Source: an uncultured Lachnospiraceae bacterium (GTDB lineage: Bacteria; Bacillota; Clostridia; Lachnospirales; Lachnospiraceae). From it: a stretch of DNA of 34,481 bases. Below, piece by piece: positions 1 to 8,162 of the stretch (position 1 is its first letter; the number at the start of each line of letters is the position of its first letter). The notes below the pieces were generated by a model. It worked only from the letters and a program-made list of their open reading frames with translations. It did not search any database and was not told the DNA's origin. Where the stretch lies: assembly GCA_947629585.1 (NCBI GenBank), contig CANREH010000026.1, positions 1 to 34,481 on the forward strand. The letters are read 5' to 3'. The position numbers were made by a program, and so were the translations under genes.

Positions 1-61
1 CTGAGATATTTATTGATAGTATATCAAAAAATCCTTGATTTTCAGGGAAAAAAGACTTGAC

Positions 62-3000
62 TTAATAGGGAGGTAATTGTCTGGCTTTTAAAAGCCCGGT
101 GTCGCCTAACAGAGAGGCATTTCCCACGGAAGGGGTGAATTTCCGGTTAATCAGGTAGGATTTTGAGGATAAAAAGACCTCCTGGGAGAAGATCCGCGGA
201 ATATCCGTGGAAGTATCCGCATAGTAGTAACGCCCGTTCCCTTTTTCCGCCATATCCTTAAGCAGCGCTGTGTCTGCGCCTTCAGAGACGGCAACGGTGG
301 AAAGCGTGATCGAGGCTTCTTCCATTGCGTCGTATAAATCCTGGTAATCGCGGAAGCCGTCTTCTCCGTCTGTCAGAAGGATGATATGCTTTAATTTGGC
401 GCTTTGCTTCGAGAGCTCTTTGACCGCCTGTTCGACGGCAGGGTAGATGCTTGTGCCTCCTTCAATCTGTATGCTGCTGATGCCGTACTCAATCGATGCG
501 GTGTCCGAAGCTTTGGTAAATGGCACAACCCAGTCATAGGCGTCGTCAAATGCCAGGACGCCGATGGAATCGGTTTCCCGCAGGGAAGAAAGCGCGGACA
601 GGGCGGCTTCTTTGGCAAGGGACAGGCGGCTGATCCTGCCGCTGCCTCCGTCCATGCTGCCAGAGTGGTCAATCACGAGAGCCATAGCAGTTTCCGGCAG
701 TTCTTTCTCCCCGGTCAGGGTGCTGGTGACGGGAAGGACCTTATCAAAGCTGCTGTTTTGGTAATTGCCGAGGGCAAAGCTGTTGTCGCCGCCTGTTGCA
801 ATCAGGCCGCCGCCTTCGGAAACATAGCTGGGAAGGAGCAGTAAAAATGCCGGGGGCAGATCGTCCGCATGGACATTTTCGCAGAGGATGAGGGCATAAT
901 TTTTTAAATCCAAAGGCTTTTTTGGGGCGGAGTCAGGCGTGACGGTTTCGTAAGGAATGTTGGCTGCCTGTAAAACGGGCTCAAATGCTTTTCCCTCCCC
1001 TTTTTTCCCTTCTATAAAAAGAATTTTCGGCGGCGCTTCTGCCTTCGTAAAGGTAAGATATTCATTGTTTAAAGGCTCGGTGTCGTCGTCGGTTTCTATA
1101 ACGGCGCGGTAGCTTTTTAATCCTCCTTCGGTCAGCGTGTCCTGGAATACGAAACGGTTTGTGCCTGCGGTCAGGGAAACCTGTTTTGTGCTTTTTAAGC
1201 TGTCTCCGGAATAAAGGGAGAGCAGGGCATTGGTTTTAACATTGCTTATGACCGTGACCTCTGCCTGGAAGCTGTCGCCCACGTTTAAGCTTTTCGGGAC
1301 TTTTACATCGGAAATCAGGACTTCCCTGTCCGGGACGTTGGAAAACTCCATGACTTTTAAGGAGATTTTCATTTCCTGCAGGGAAGAGGCGAGATTCTTT
1401 ACCTCCCCTTCATTTTCGCTGCCGTCGGTTAGAAGGACGATCCGCTTGCTGTCCGAGGCGGGGAACATGGAAACTGCCGTCTGTACTGCGGCTTCGATGT
1501 TGGTAGCGGTTGTGACAGGCGTTGTTTCCAGGCCGTTAAAGTGGAGATTCCGGCTGATAAAGTGTTCCACGCTGGAGGTTGCGCCAAAGGCGATAATCCC
1601 TGCCTTTTCTCCGGCGGGAAGGTTTTCAGCCGCCTGTTTTAATGCCGTTTCCACAGAAGAAAGCCTGCGTTTCATGCTGTCGGAAACATCCACGAGGAAC
1701 AGGGTAGTATGGACGCTTTTGCCAAAGGTAACATGGATATCCGCCAGGGAAAGGCATAAAAGCAGGAGCAGGAAAAAGCGCATGGCAAAAAAGAATTTCT
1801 GTTTTCTGACCGGGAATACCTGGTAAAGCCAGAGGGCAAATTCGAAAATCAGAAAAAGGACCGCCAGGATCGTGAAAAGCTTCTGTAAAGGGATGGTTCC
1901 GGCTTTGCCCGGTTCATGGCCGGAACCGGGGGCAAATTCCGGGGCGAAAAAAACGCTGCTTTCTTCCGAAGGGAAATTAACGGCAAGGTAGGCGTGTTTT
2001 TTGATCGCTTTGGTATAAAAATCATAAATGCCCGTGTTATCCAACGCCGCCGCAGCCGCAGAGGAGGAAGGGGTGAACCTGCGGATTTCCTTCTTTTTTT
2101 CATTGCGGATGGAAACCGCACTGCCGATAGCGGAAGGATAAAAGAGGATGTTATTTCCGGCAGTTACCTGGCTTTCGGCAAAATCAGAGAGGGAAAGGCT
2201 GTTAAGAAACAGGTGGTACATGAAAACTGGGAAGTCCGTTTGCAGCGGGAAATCCGTTGCATGGAGGTCAAACCCGAAGACCGTTACGGCCCTTCCCCTG
2301 TCCTGCATGGTATAGCATCCGCAGCTTTTGTCAGGAAAGATAAAAATAGGCTGCGCGCCGGTCGGGGGTTCTATGGAAAAAATATCGGCGACGGAGAAGG
2401 AAGGGGAAATTCCAAATTCATCCTGCTGCTCTGCCGATAAGCTTACAGTCTGGTTTTTAAGCCTTACAGCCTGCTCTTCGAAACCGGAAAGCAGGGCAGA
2501 AAAAGCCTGTCCTGATTTTTTCATATGGGAAGAATCAGGAAACAGCATAACAGAGCCGGATTCCGGCAGGGTTTCCGGATAGATGCCGTCAAAGACAGCC
2601 AGGTCGTAGCCGATATCCGGATCGTAGTCTTTTATGGAGCTGATTTTATAAATTTCACAGTTTTCCAGGAGTTTTAGTGCATTTTCCAGAAAGATGTTCT
2701 GTCTGCTGGCAAGAAGGATTTTTGGCGTCTTTGTGTTATTATTATAGACATAGTAATAAATATTGTCCTTTGCAAGCGCATCTTTTTCTTCCAGCTCCGC
2801 CTTGAAAATGACAGGGCTTTGCTTTGGAACGGGAATATCGGTGAAGTTAGCGGATTTGGTATCCTGTGAAAAAACGGAAACAGAGCGGACATCGACCAGT
2901 TCTCCGTTGACATAGAGGTTTACGTCGGTACTGGCTGTGGAGGTTCCGTTATTTTGTACCAGGACGGTAAATCCTGTAACATCCTCCCCGGTGGAAGCGG

Positions 3001-3700
3001 TATCATCATCAGCAGAAAAGCGGTAGGCATTGACAATGGAAAGATTTCCGGCTGACACGGTTTCTTCCGGGGTGGTATTGACGCTGAAGTCATAAATTTC
3101 CGCAGGAAGCTCCTTTGCCGTCACCGGGGAATCGGTGAAGAAAAGGAAATTTCCGGGATTTTGTTCGGATAGGGATTCGCAGAAGGATACAGCGGCTTCC
3201 AGAGAGCCGGAGCTGTCCTGTTGGCGGATTTTGTCGATGGCGGAAAGCGTTTTGATCGGATTGCTGCTGCCGCTTAAGGTAATGACAGGCTGGCTGGAAC
3301 AGGTAATAATCGTGTATTCCCTGCTGCCGGAGGAAGAAACCAGCTTTTTTGCCTCTTCTTTTGCCTGTTCGAGCCTTGTCCTGCCGTCGGAGTGCAGCGC
3401 CTGCATACTGCCGCTGGTATCGAAGACCAGGTAAACATGCAGGCGCTTTGTCCCTTTCATGATGACAGGGGCGCACAGGGCAAGGATCAAAAAAAGGGCG
3501 ATGAAGATCTGTAAAAACATCAGGAGATCTTTTCGGAACTTTTCCCACGGCTTTTGGGAAAACTGCCTGCGGTACAGGGACTGCCAGAAAGAAAGGGAGG
3601 AGATTAACGTTTCTTTGGCAGGCTGTTTCAAAAGGTAGAACAGAATGATAATGCCGATAACTGGCAGCAGGAACAAAGGCCATAAAAAGGTGAATGACAT
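62..3700 (-). CDS. Triple VWA-domain BatA-like membrane protein, probably C-terminally truncated
   Basis: 1212 residues. The N-terminus has the BatA layout: a membrane segment at about 5-24, a second at 58-80, then a VWA domain (88-205) with MIDAS motif DTSGS at 94-98. Residues 210-600 are probably extracellular and beta-rich. Two more membrane segments (606-628, 638-654) lead to a second VWA domain with DVSDS at 671-675 and LLTDG near 756-760. A GATase-like Rossmann stretch (891-975) precedes a third VWA domain with DHSGS at 1011-1015 and a second LLTDG near 1109. VWA proteins next to MoxR ATPases and DUF58 proteins usually act with them in metal-dependent assembly or folding of envelope complexes; that role is inferred here. 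The protein stops just after LPPY, where long relatives, as I recall them, continue with a conserved domain, so the tail may be lost. It starts 5 bp after the DUF58 stop and is last in the cluster. Confidence 0.88.
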   Translation of the reverse strand: MSFTFLWPLFLLPVIGIIILFYLLKQPAKETLISSLSFWQSLYRRQFSQKPWEKFRKDLLMFLQIFIALFLILALCAPVIMKGTKRLHVYLVFDTSGSMQALHSDGRTRLEQAKEEAKKLVSSSGSREYTIITCSSQPVITLSGSSNPIKTLSAIDKIRQQDSSGSLEAAVSFCESLSEQNPGNFLFFTDSPVTAKELPAEIYDFSVNTTPEETVSAGNLSIVNAYRFSADDDTASTGEDVTGFTVLVQNNGTSTASTDVNLYVNGELVDVRSVSVFSQDTKSANFTDIPVPKQSPVIFKAELEEKDALAKDNIYYYVYNNNTKTPKILLASRQNIFLENALKLLENCEIYKISSIKDYDPDIGYDLAVFDGIYPETLPESGSVMLFPDSSHMKKSGQAFSALLSGFEEQAVRLKNQTVSLSAEQQDEFGISPSFSVADIFSIEPPTGAQPIFIFPDKSCGCYTMQDRGRAVTVFGFDLHATDFPLQTDFPVFMYHLFLNSLSLSDFAESQVTAGNNILFYPSAIGSAVSIRNEKKKEIRRFTPSSSAAAAALDNTGIYDFYTKAIKKHAYLAVNFPSEESSVFFAPEFAPGSGHEPGKAGTIPLQKLFTILAVLFLIFEFALWLYQVFPVRKQKFFFAMRFFLLLLLCLSLADIHVTFGKSVHTTLFLVDVSDSMKRRLSSVETALKQAAENLPAGEKAGIIAFGATSSVEHFISRNLHFNGLETTPVTTATNIEAAVQTAVSMFPASDSKRIVLLTDGSENEGEVKNLASSLQEMKISLKVMEFSNVPDREVLISDVKVPKSLNVGDSFQAEVTVISNVKTNALLSLYSGDSLKSTKQVSLTAGTNRFVFQDTLTEGGLKSYRAVIETDDDTEPLNNEYLTFTKAEAPPKILFIEGKKGEGKAFEPVLQAANIPYETVTPDSAPKKPLDLKNYALILCENVHADDLPPAFLLLLPSYVSEGGGLIATGGDNSFALGNYQNSSFDKVLPVTSTLTGEKELPETAMALVIDHSGSMDGGSGRISRLSLAKEAALSALSSLRETDSIGVLAFDDAYDWVVPFTKASDTASIEYGISSIQIEGGTSIYPAVEQAVKELSKQSAKLKHIILLTDGEDGFRDYQDLYDAMEEASITLSTVAVSEGADTALLKDMAEKGNGRYYYADTSTDIPRIFSQEVFLSSKSYLINRKFTPSVGNASLLGDTGLLKARQLPPY

Positions 3701-3705
3701 TTTTT

Positions 3706-4611
3706 TTACCTCCCAGGGGATGACAGCAGCCCGAGACGCAGGCTGTCTTCTAAAAATTTTTCCATTGGTTCGCCGCAGACGGTTTTGACAAAGCCTGCCC
3801 GGTAACGGAGCGCAGTGGAAAGTAAGGACTGTTCAAATGCAGTTCTGTCAGCGTGGTATTGCTTTAGAAGCTTTGCGGACAGCGAGATTTTCATGGATGC
3901 GTCTGTCTCGCTGTCAAGAAGCTTAAAAAGCTGGGAAGCGTAGGCTTCCGAAAACAGGGTTTCTGGCTCTTCCTCTTCCCTGGAAGCGGTCTGGATGAAA
4001 ATGGCGGCCTGCTTTTTTTCTGCCAGGACTTCAAACAGTGTTTTCAGGGGTTCCGGCGGAGGAAGGAAATCGGAAAGCAGAAATACAGTTCCGCTGCCGG
4101 AAAGCGGAAGGGATCGGATGGAGGAGGCAAGATCGCACTGACTGGAAAATTCTGCCGTTTCCAGTTCTTTTAAAAGCGGAAAAAAGGAGGAGGTTCCGAT
4201 ATAGGATTTTGTGGTATAGGAGCGTTCCTTTTTTAAAAAAGTGATATCTGCGCGATCCCCGCCGTTTAATATAAGCCATGCAAGCATTCCGGCAATCCGG
4301 AGCGTATGGAAAGCCTTTTCTTTTGGGACAGCCATCGAACGGCTGGTATCGATAAGGATATGGTAACGCATTTCCCGTTCGTCCAGATAGAGCTTTACAA
4401 AGAGCTTTTCCGAGCGGGCATAGGCGTTCCAGTCAATCCGGCGGATATCGTCTCCCGGTAGGTACTCCCGGACATCGGAAAATTCAACGCTGCTTCCTTT
4501 TCTCGGGGATCGGTGGCGTCCTGTGCCGTTTAACGGCCTTTGGCGCAGGGAGATGGAAATATGCGCCAGACGGTTAAAAAAATCCTGATCAAATAATGCG
4601 GATGAAGCCAT
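3706..4611 (-). CDS. DUF58 domain protein (MoxR-associated)
   Basis: 301 residues, soluble. The DUF58 core lies at about residues 40-110: a basic stretch, then VEFSDVREYLPGDD and RRIDWNAYARSEKLFVK, followed by a VWA-like fold beginning at HILIDTSRSM with a possible metal-site DTSRS. Proteins of this family are nearly always encoded beside a MoxR AAA+ ATPase and VWA proteins and are thought to be their partner or substrate; the biochemical role is unknown. The ATG at 4611 has a GAAAGGA ribosome site at good spacing. It is separated from the upstream moxR gene by a 190-bp gap that is almost wholly a MITE-like element, which breaks the otherwise tight operon spacing. Family call is secure; function is not. 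Confidence 0.9.
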   Translation of the reverse strand: MASSALFDQDFFNRLAHISISLRQRPLNGTGRHRSPRKGSSVEFSDVREYLPGDDIRRIDWNAYARSEKLFVKLYLDEREMRYHILIDTSRSMAVPKEKAFHTLRIAGMLAWLILNGGDRADITFLKKERSYTTKSYIGTSSFFPLLKELETAEFSSQCDLASSIRSLPLSGSGTVFLLSDFLPPPEPLKTLFEVLAEKKQAAIFIQTASREEEEPETLFSEAYASQLFKLLDSETDASMKISLSAKLLKQYHADRTAFEQSLLSTALRYRAGFVKTVCGEPMEKFLEDSLRLGLLSSPGR

Positions 4612-4625
4612 AGCGGTTCCTTTCT

Positions 4626-4633
4626 ATAAATTA
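4626..4633. repeat. Left copy of 8-bp target-site duplication
   Basis: ATAAATTA directly abuts the left inverted repeat of the MITE-like element and is repeated exactly at 4797-4804. Confidence 0.7.
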
Positions 4634-4796
4634 GTAACAGTTCAGCCATCAGCTCGATTTGGCTGCTTTGCAGCCTGTTTCGCCGCTAAAGCGGCTAAAA
4701 TCTCGCTTATGGCCTGCGCCATATGCCAAAAATAGTGAAAATTGCCCCATGCGACGGTTCAATTTTCCTATTTTTGCCGCATGGCTGAACTGTTAC
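4634..4796. mobile_element. MITE-like element with 16-bp perfect TIRs and 8-bp target duplication
   Basis: The left end GTAACAGTTCAGCCAT (4634-4649) is the exact reverse complement of the right end ATGGCTGAACTGTTAC (4781-4796). Immediately outside, ATAAATTA occurs as a direct repeat at 4626-4633 and 4797-4804, as expected of a target-site duplication. The 163-bp body has no gene but contains nested inverted repeats: a short GCCGCTAAAGCGGC hairpin near 4681-4694, and a long imperfect one pairing AAAAATAGTGAAAATTG (from about 4729) with CAATTTTCCTATTTTT (ending near 4776). The right-hand duplication contains the moxR stop codon. A non-autonomous transposon moved in trans is the best reading. 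Confidence 0.82.
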
Positions 4797-4804
4797 ATAA
4801 ATTA
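4797..4804. repeat. Right copy of 8-bp target-site duplication
   Basis: ATAAATTA directly abuts the right inverted repeat; its last three bases are the complement of the moxR TAA stop codon. Confidence 0.7.
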
Positions 4805-5797
4805 TAATCCCATATCTGTGCGTGTCTGGATAAGAAGCTTTTTGATGATGTCATCTGCGGACAGGTTTGAGGTTACTGCCTCGAAACCAAGCGCGATTCT
4901 GTGCCGCAGCGCAGGCAGCGCAACGCAGTCGATATCGTCAAACGATACGTTATAGCGGTGGTTAAGCATGGCGCGCGCTTTGGCTGTGCGGATTATCGCC
5001 TGCGCACCGCGCGGGCTTGCCCCGGACAGAAGGCAGGTGCGCGTAAGCTCCGGGGCGTCCGGCAGTTCCGGGTGGGTATTTAACACAAGCTGCATGGCGT
5101 AGTCCATCACGGTATCGGAGACAGGCAGGTTCATAATCAGGGAGCGGATGTTAAAAATGTCTTCCGCCGTCAGGCAGGTGAGCGGCCGTTTTAAATCATC
5201 CTCCGGGCCGAGGGTCAGGGAGACAATCTCTTTTAATTCCTCTTTTTCCGGGAAAGGCACTAAGAGCTTGAATAAGAAACGGTCAAGCTGCGCTTCCGGC
5301 AGCGGGTAAGTGCCTTCGTTTTCAATCGGGTTCTGTGTGGCAAGCACGGTAAAGGGAAGCGGGAGGGAGTAGGTAGTATTGCCTGCGGTTACAGTTTTCT
5401 CCTGCATGGCCTCTAAGAGCGCCGCCTGTGTTTTCGGGGTGGCGCGGTTGATTTCGTCGGCAAGCACCAGATTGGCAAACACAGGGCCTTTTTCAAAGGA
5501 AAAGGCATTCTGGCCGTCTTTTTTTACAATCAGCATGGTGCCGGTAACGTCGGCAGGCATGAGGTCCGGGGTGAACTGGATGCGGGAAAACGACAGATCG
5601 AGCACCTGGGAGATCGTTTTTGCAAGCTGCGTCTTGCCAAGCCCCGGCACGCCTTCCAGTAAGACATTGCCGTCGCAGAGGATAGCTAAAAGAAGCTGTT
5701 CCACGATTTCTTTCTGCCCGATAATGGCTTTACCGATTTCTGTCCTGCACTGCCTTATTTTCGTGACGGCGGACTGGTATTCGTCTTCTAATTTCAT
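4802..5797 (-). CDS. MoxR family AAA+ ATPase
   Basis: 331 residues, cytoplasmic. Walker A GVPGLGKT is at 49-56 and Walker B LVLADEIN at 110-117. The sensor-1 region ATQNPIENEGTYPLPEAQLDRF (about 153-174) is typical of MoxR, and a C-terminal lid has the SGASPRGAQ motif. MoxR ATPases act as chaperone-like remodelers of partners carrying VWA or DUF58 domains, matching the two genes that follow. Length is normal for the family. It starts 17 bp after the preceding gene, so it is co-transcribed. Its stop codon lies inside the target duplication of the MITE-like element, so the insertion left the reading frame intact. The specific substrate cannot be told from sequence. Confidence 0.95.
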   Translation of the reverse strand: MKLEDEYQSAVTKIRQCRTEIGKAIIGQKEIVEQLLLAILCDGNVLLEGVPGLGKTQLAKTISQVLDLSFSRIQFTPDLMPADVTGTMLIVKKDGQNAFSFEKGPVFANLVLADEINRATPKTQAALLEAMQEKTVTAGNTTYSLPLPFTVLATQNPIENEGTYPLPEAQLDRFLFKLLVPFPEKEELKEIVSLTLGPEDDLKRPLTCLTAEDIFNIRSLIMNLPVSDTVMDYAMQLVLNTHPELPDAPELTRTCLLSGASPRGAQAIIRTAKARAMLNHRYNVSFDDIDCVALPALRHRIALGFEAVTSNLSADDIIKKLLIQTRTDMGL

Positions 5798-5814
5798 ATC
5801 GTTGTCCTTTCTGT

Positions 5815-7176
5815 TTATTCGTTTAAATTCAGAAAATAATTCTTTACGATTTCCCGCATGGAGTCGGGAACTTCATGGTTTTGAATCGAGGAATAGGCGT
5901 CCCTGGTATAGCTGTCAAGCACTTCCTGGTAATCCTTTTTTTCTCCGGCGCTGACCGGGGAATCGGAGGCAACGGTCTGGGAGTTCCCGTCTTCGGAAAC
6001 GGTTCCGGTCAGGTTTTTATCGTTTCCAGTTTCGGTTGGGATGGTAAGCTGCTCCGGCGTTTCGGAAAGCTTGCTTTCACGCTCAATTCCCTGTCTGTTG
6101 CCGTAATTTTTCCCTCCGCCCAGGCCGGAACCCTTGCCATTGCCGGAGCCTTCGCCGTTTTCAGAAGCTTCGCCATTGCCGGAGCCTTCACCGTTTTCAG
6201 AGCCTGCCCCTTTGCTGCTGCCGGAAGCTTCGCTATTGCCGGAGCCCTTGCCGTTTTCGGAGGCTTCGCCGTTTTCAGAGGCTTCTCCGCTGCCGGAGCT
6301 TTTGCTGTTTTCGGAAGCTTCTCCGTTGCCGGAATTTTCCTTATTTTCAGAGGCTTCTCCGCTGCCGGAATCGGACGGCTGGTCTGCTTTGGAAGAGAGC
6401 GTTGTTTCCAGTTTGGATTCGGAGATCCCGGCGGCTTTTGCAACGGCAGAAAGGGCTTCTGCCTGGAGCGGTTTTGCCAGGCTTTTTAACTGGCGCAGCT
6501 TGGATGTAAATCTTGCCTTCGCTTTTTTGACTGCTTTTTTTGTCTTCGCTTCCCCAAGCTCCTGCCCGGCTTCTTCTGCCAGCGTTTTAAATTTTTTTAA
6601 GGTGGGTTCATCCAGAAGCTTTTCCGCTTCTTTTTTCGCATGCTCTAACAGGGCGATTTCTTTTTGGGCTTTTTGTTCCGCCTGGTGCAGCCTGGCAGCT
6701 TCCGTTTTGGCATCGGACGGCAGCAGGGAAAACAGTAAAAACAATGAAACGGCGGCTGCCAGAAGAAGGAAACGAAGGTATCGGATACGGTAAGGAAAGG
6801 AAGCTTTATAGTCGCAGGAATGAATTGCCTGCAGGGTGTCCTGTTTTTGCAGCAGGGCGATTTCCGTCTCGGTTCCCCGCAGCTCCAGCGCCGTTATAAG
6901 CCGTTCCTGTCCGATCGCCCGATCCCCGGCAAGCGCGGCCTCTTTTTCTTTGGGATAGCGCAGCAGGAAAAAGAAAAGGAATACGGCGGTGCTTAATAAA
7001 ATCAGACTTATGCCGAATCTGTCCGCATAATAAAAAGGATGCAGGCAGCTAACCGCGGCAGTAAGGCCTGCGGCGGCAAACCCTGCGGCAAAAAACAGCG
7101 GGAACAGATCCAGAAGCTTCTGGATGGCAAGATGGCGTGTAAGCTTTTTTAAAAAACGGCGGATAGGCTGATCCAT
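5815..7176 (-). CDS. Membrane protein with Gly/Ser/Glu/Asn-rich repeat linker, unknown function
   Basis: 453 residues from the ATG at 7176, chosen over the GTG at 7182 because AAAGGAG is about 8 bases from the ATG but abuts the GTG. Three hydrophobic segments lie near 22-44, 54-73 and 134-153. A charged, Lys/Glu-rich region likely to form a coiled coil follows (158-238). Residues about 270-355 are a low-complexity linker built from short variants of GSGNGEASEN, and a conserved-looking 40-residue tail ends the protein. The topology is loosely like DUF4175-type proteins found beside VWA/MoxR genes, but I do not recognise a named family. It lies between the ABC-2 permease and the MoxR ATPase with 15-20 bp gaps, implying a shared job at the membrane. 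Confidence 0.8.
   Translation of the reverse strand: MDQPIRRFLKKLTRHLAIQKLLDLFPLFFAAGFAAAGLTAAVSCLHPFYYADRFGISLILLSTAVFLFFFLLRYPKEKEAALAGDRAIGQERLITALELRGTETEIALLQKQDTLQAIHSCDYKASFPYRIRYLRFLLLAAAVSLFLLFSLLPSDAKTEAARLHQAEQKAQKEIALLEHAKKEAEKLLDEPTLKKFKTLAEEAGQELGEAKTKKAVKKAKARFTSKLRQLKSLAKPLQAEALSAVAKAAGISESKLETTLSSKADQPSDSGSGEASENKENSGNGEASENSKSSGSGEASENGEASENGKGSGNSEASGSSKGAGSENGEGSGNGEASENGEGSGNGKGSGLGGGKNYGNRQGIERESKLSETPEQLTIPTETGNDKNLTGTVSEDGNSQTVASDSPVSAGEKKDYQEVLDSYTRDAYSSIQNHEVPDSMREIVKNYFLNLNE
6112..6369. repeat. Intragenic degenerate tandem repeat (Gly/Ser/Glu/Asn linker)
   Basis: On the minus strand this stretch encodes many short units of the type GSGNGEASEN / GEGSGNG. At DNA level, blocks such as TTGCCGGAGCCTTC and TTTTCAGAAGCTTC recur with few changes. 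This favours slippage and length variation among strains. Confidence 0.75.
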
Positions 7177-7197
7177 TGGCACTTCTCCTTTCTTCCA

Positions 7198-8127
7198 TCA
7201 TCTTTTTCTGCGTTTTGCCTTCTTTTTACGGACAGGCTCTTTGTGGTTTAAGGGGTCAAGCCTTCTGGCGGCAAGAAACAGGAACAGGACGCCAAAGAGT
7301 ATCTGTACCAGGATACTGATCCAGAACCAGTGCTCTGTGAGAAAGGTATGCTGCTGGAAACGGATAAACTCAAAATAATCGTTGATTACAGACTGGCTGA
7401 AATAGTTTTTTGCTATCATGGTGAACATAGTGACGCCTGGGTTGATTAACAGGATCAGAGGCAGGAAGTGGAACTGCCTTTCAGCAGGCCATGTGCCTGT
7501 CTGCAGGTAAACGGCCTGTTCCCTGACCGAGGTAACATAGACGGCAATCAGCATAATGGCTATGGTTCCCGCCAGAATAAAAAGCAGCGCGGCATACGAC
7601 AGGACGGTGGCGGAGGATGTCCGCTTTAAAATCGTGGAGAAAAAAATACCGAGGCTGCCGATAAAAAACATAGTAATCAGGATAAGGAAAAACAGCCGGA
7701 TCATATCCTCAAAATAAATGCCGCCAATCGAAAAGGTAATGCTTAAGACAGGCAGGCTTAACAGCGTCAGCAGAAACAGGGTGCTTAACGAGGACATCAG
7801 TTTCCCCAGTATAATCTGAATCGGCCTTAAATTGGTGGTAAGCAGTATGTCCAGGGTCTGGCGTTCCCGCTCCCCGGCAATGGAGACCGCGGTAAATGCA
7901 GGGATTTCCAGTAAGACCAGGACAAATTCCCCGATGGCAACCCAGATAAACAGGTTAATGACATTTGCGTAGATGCTTTCGGAAGAGCTGTACCCGTCAA
8001 ATAAAATGCGGCAGGCAAAATCTGCGCCAAAGGTCAGTAAAAGCGTATAGATCATGAAAATCATGGGAAGCTTTAAGGAGCGCGTTCCCAGTTTTAATTC
8101 TTTTCGGTAAATAGGGTTGATATGCAT
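7198..8127 (-). CDS. ABC-2 type transporter permease
   Basis: 309 residues with six predicted membrane segments (about 21-40, 58-80, 110-135, 143-165, 175-198, 267-287). Between the second and third lies the cytoplasmic motif GERERQTLDILLTTNL (85-100), the hallmark of ABC-2 permeases that couple to the ATPase. The C-terminus is a basic cytoplasmic tail. It follows the ATPase gene by 35 bp with a strong AGGAGG-like site before the ATG. Together they should form an exporter or an energised envelope complex; the substrate is unknown. The adjoining 803-residue extracytoplasmic protein is the likely third component. Confidence 0.9.
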   Translation of the reverse strand: MHINPIYRKELKLGTRSLKLPMIFMIYTLLLTFGADFACRILFDGYSSSESIYANVINLFIWVAIGEFVLVLLEIPAFTAVSIAGERERQTLDILLTTNLRPIQIILGKLMSSLSTLFLLTLLSLPVLSITFSIGGIYFEDMIRLFFLILITMFFIGSLGIFFSTILKRTSSATVLSYAALLFILAGTIAIMLIAVYVTSVREQAVYLQTGTWPAERQFHFLPLILLINPGVTMFTMIAKNYFSQSVINDYFEFIRFQQHTFLTEHWFWISILVQILFGVLFLFLAARRLDPLNHKEPVRKKKAKRRKR

Positions 8128-8162
8128 AGTGCCTCCATTTCTGTGTATTTGATTACACTGTT

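Noticed and set aside
404-844. Plus-strand 146-codon frame opposite the VWA gene
   Set aside because: It lies wholly antisense to a well-supported VWA domain and its translation has no recognisable features.
5875-6489. Plus-strand 204-codon frame rich in Gly/Ala/Phe
   Set aside because: It is the antisense of the repeat linker; the repetitive DNA keeps several frames open by chance.
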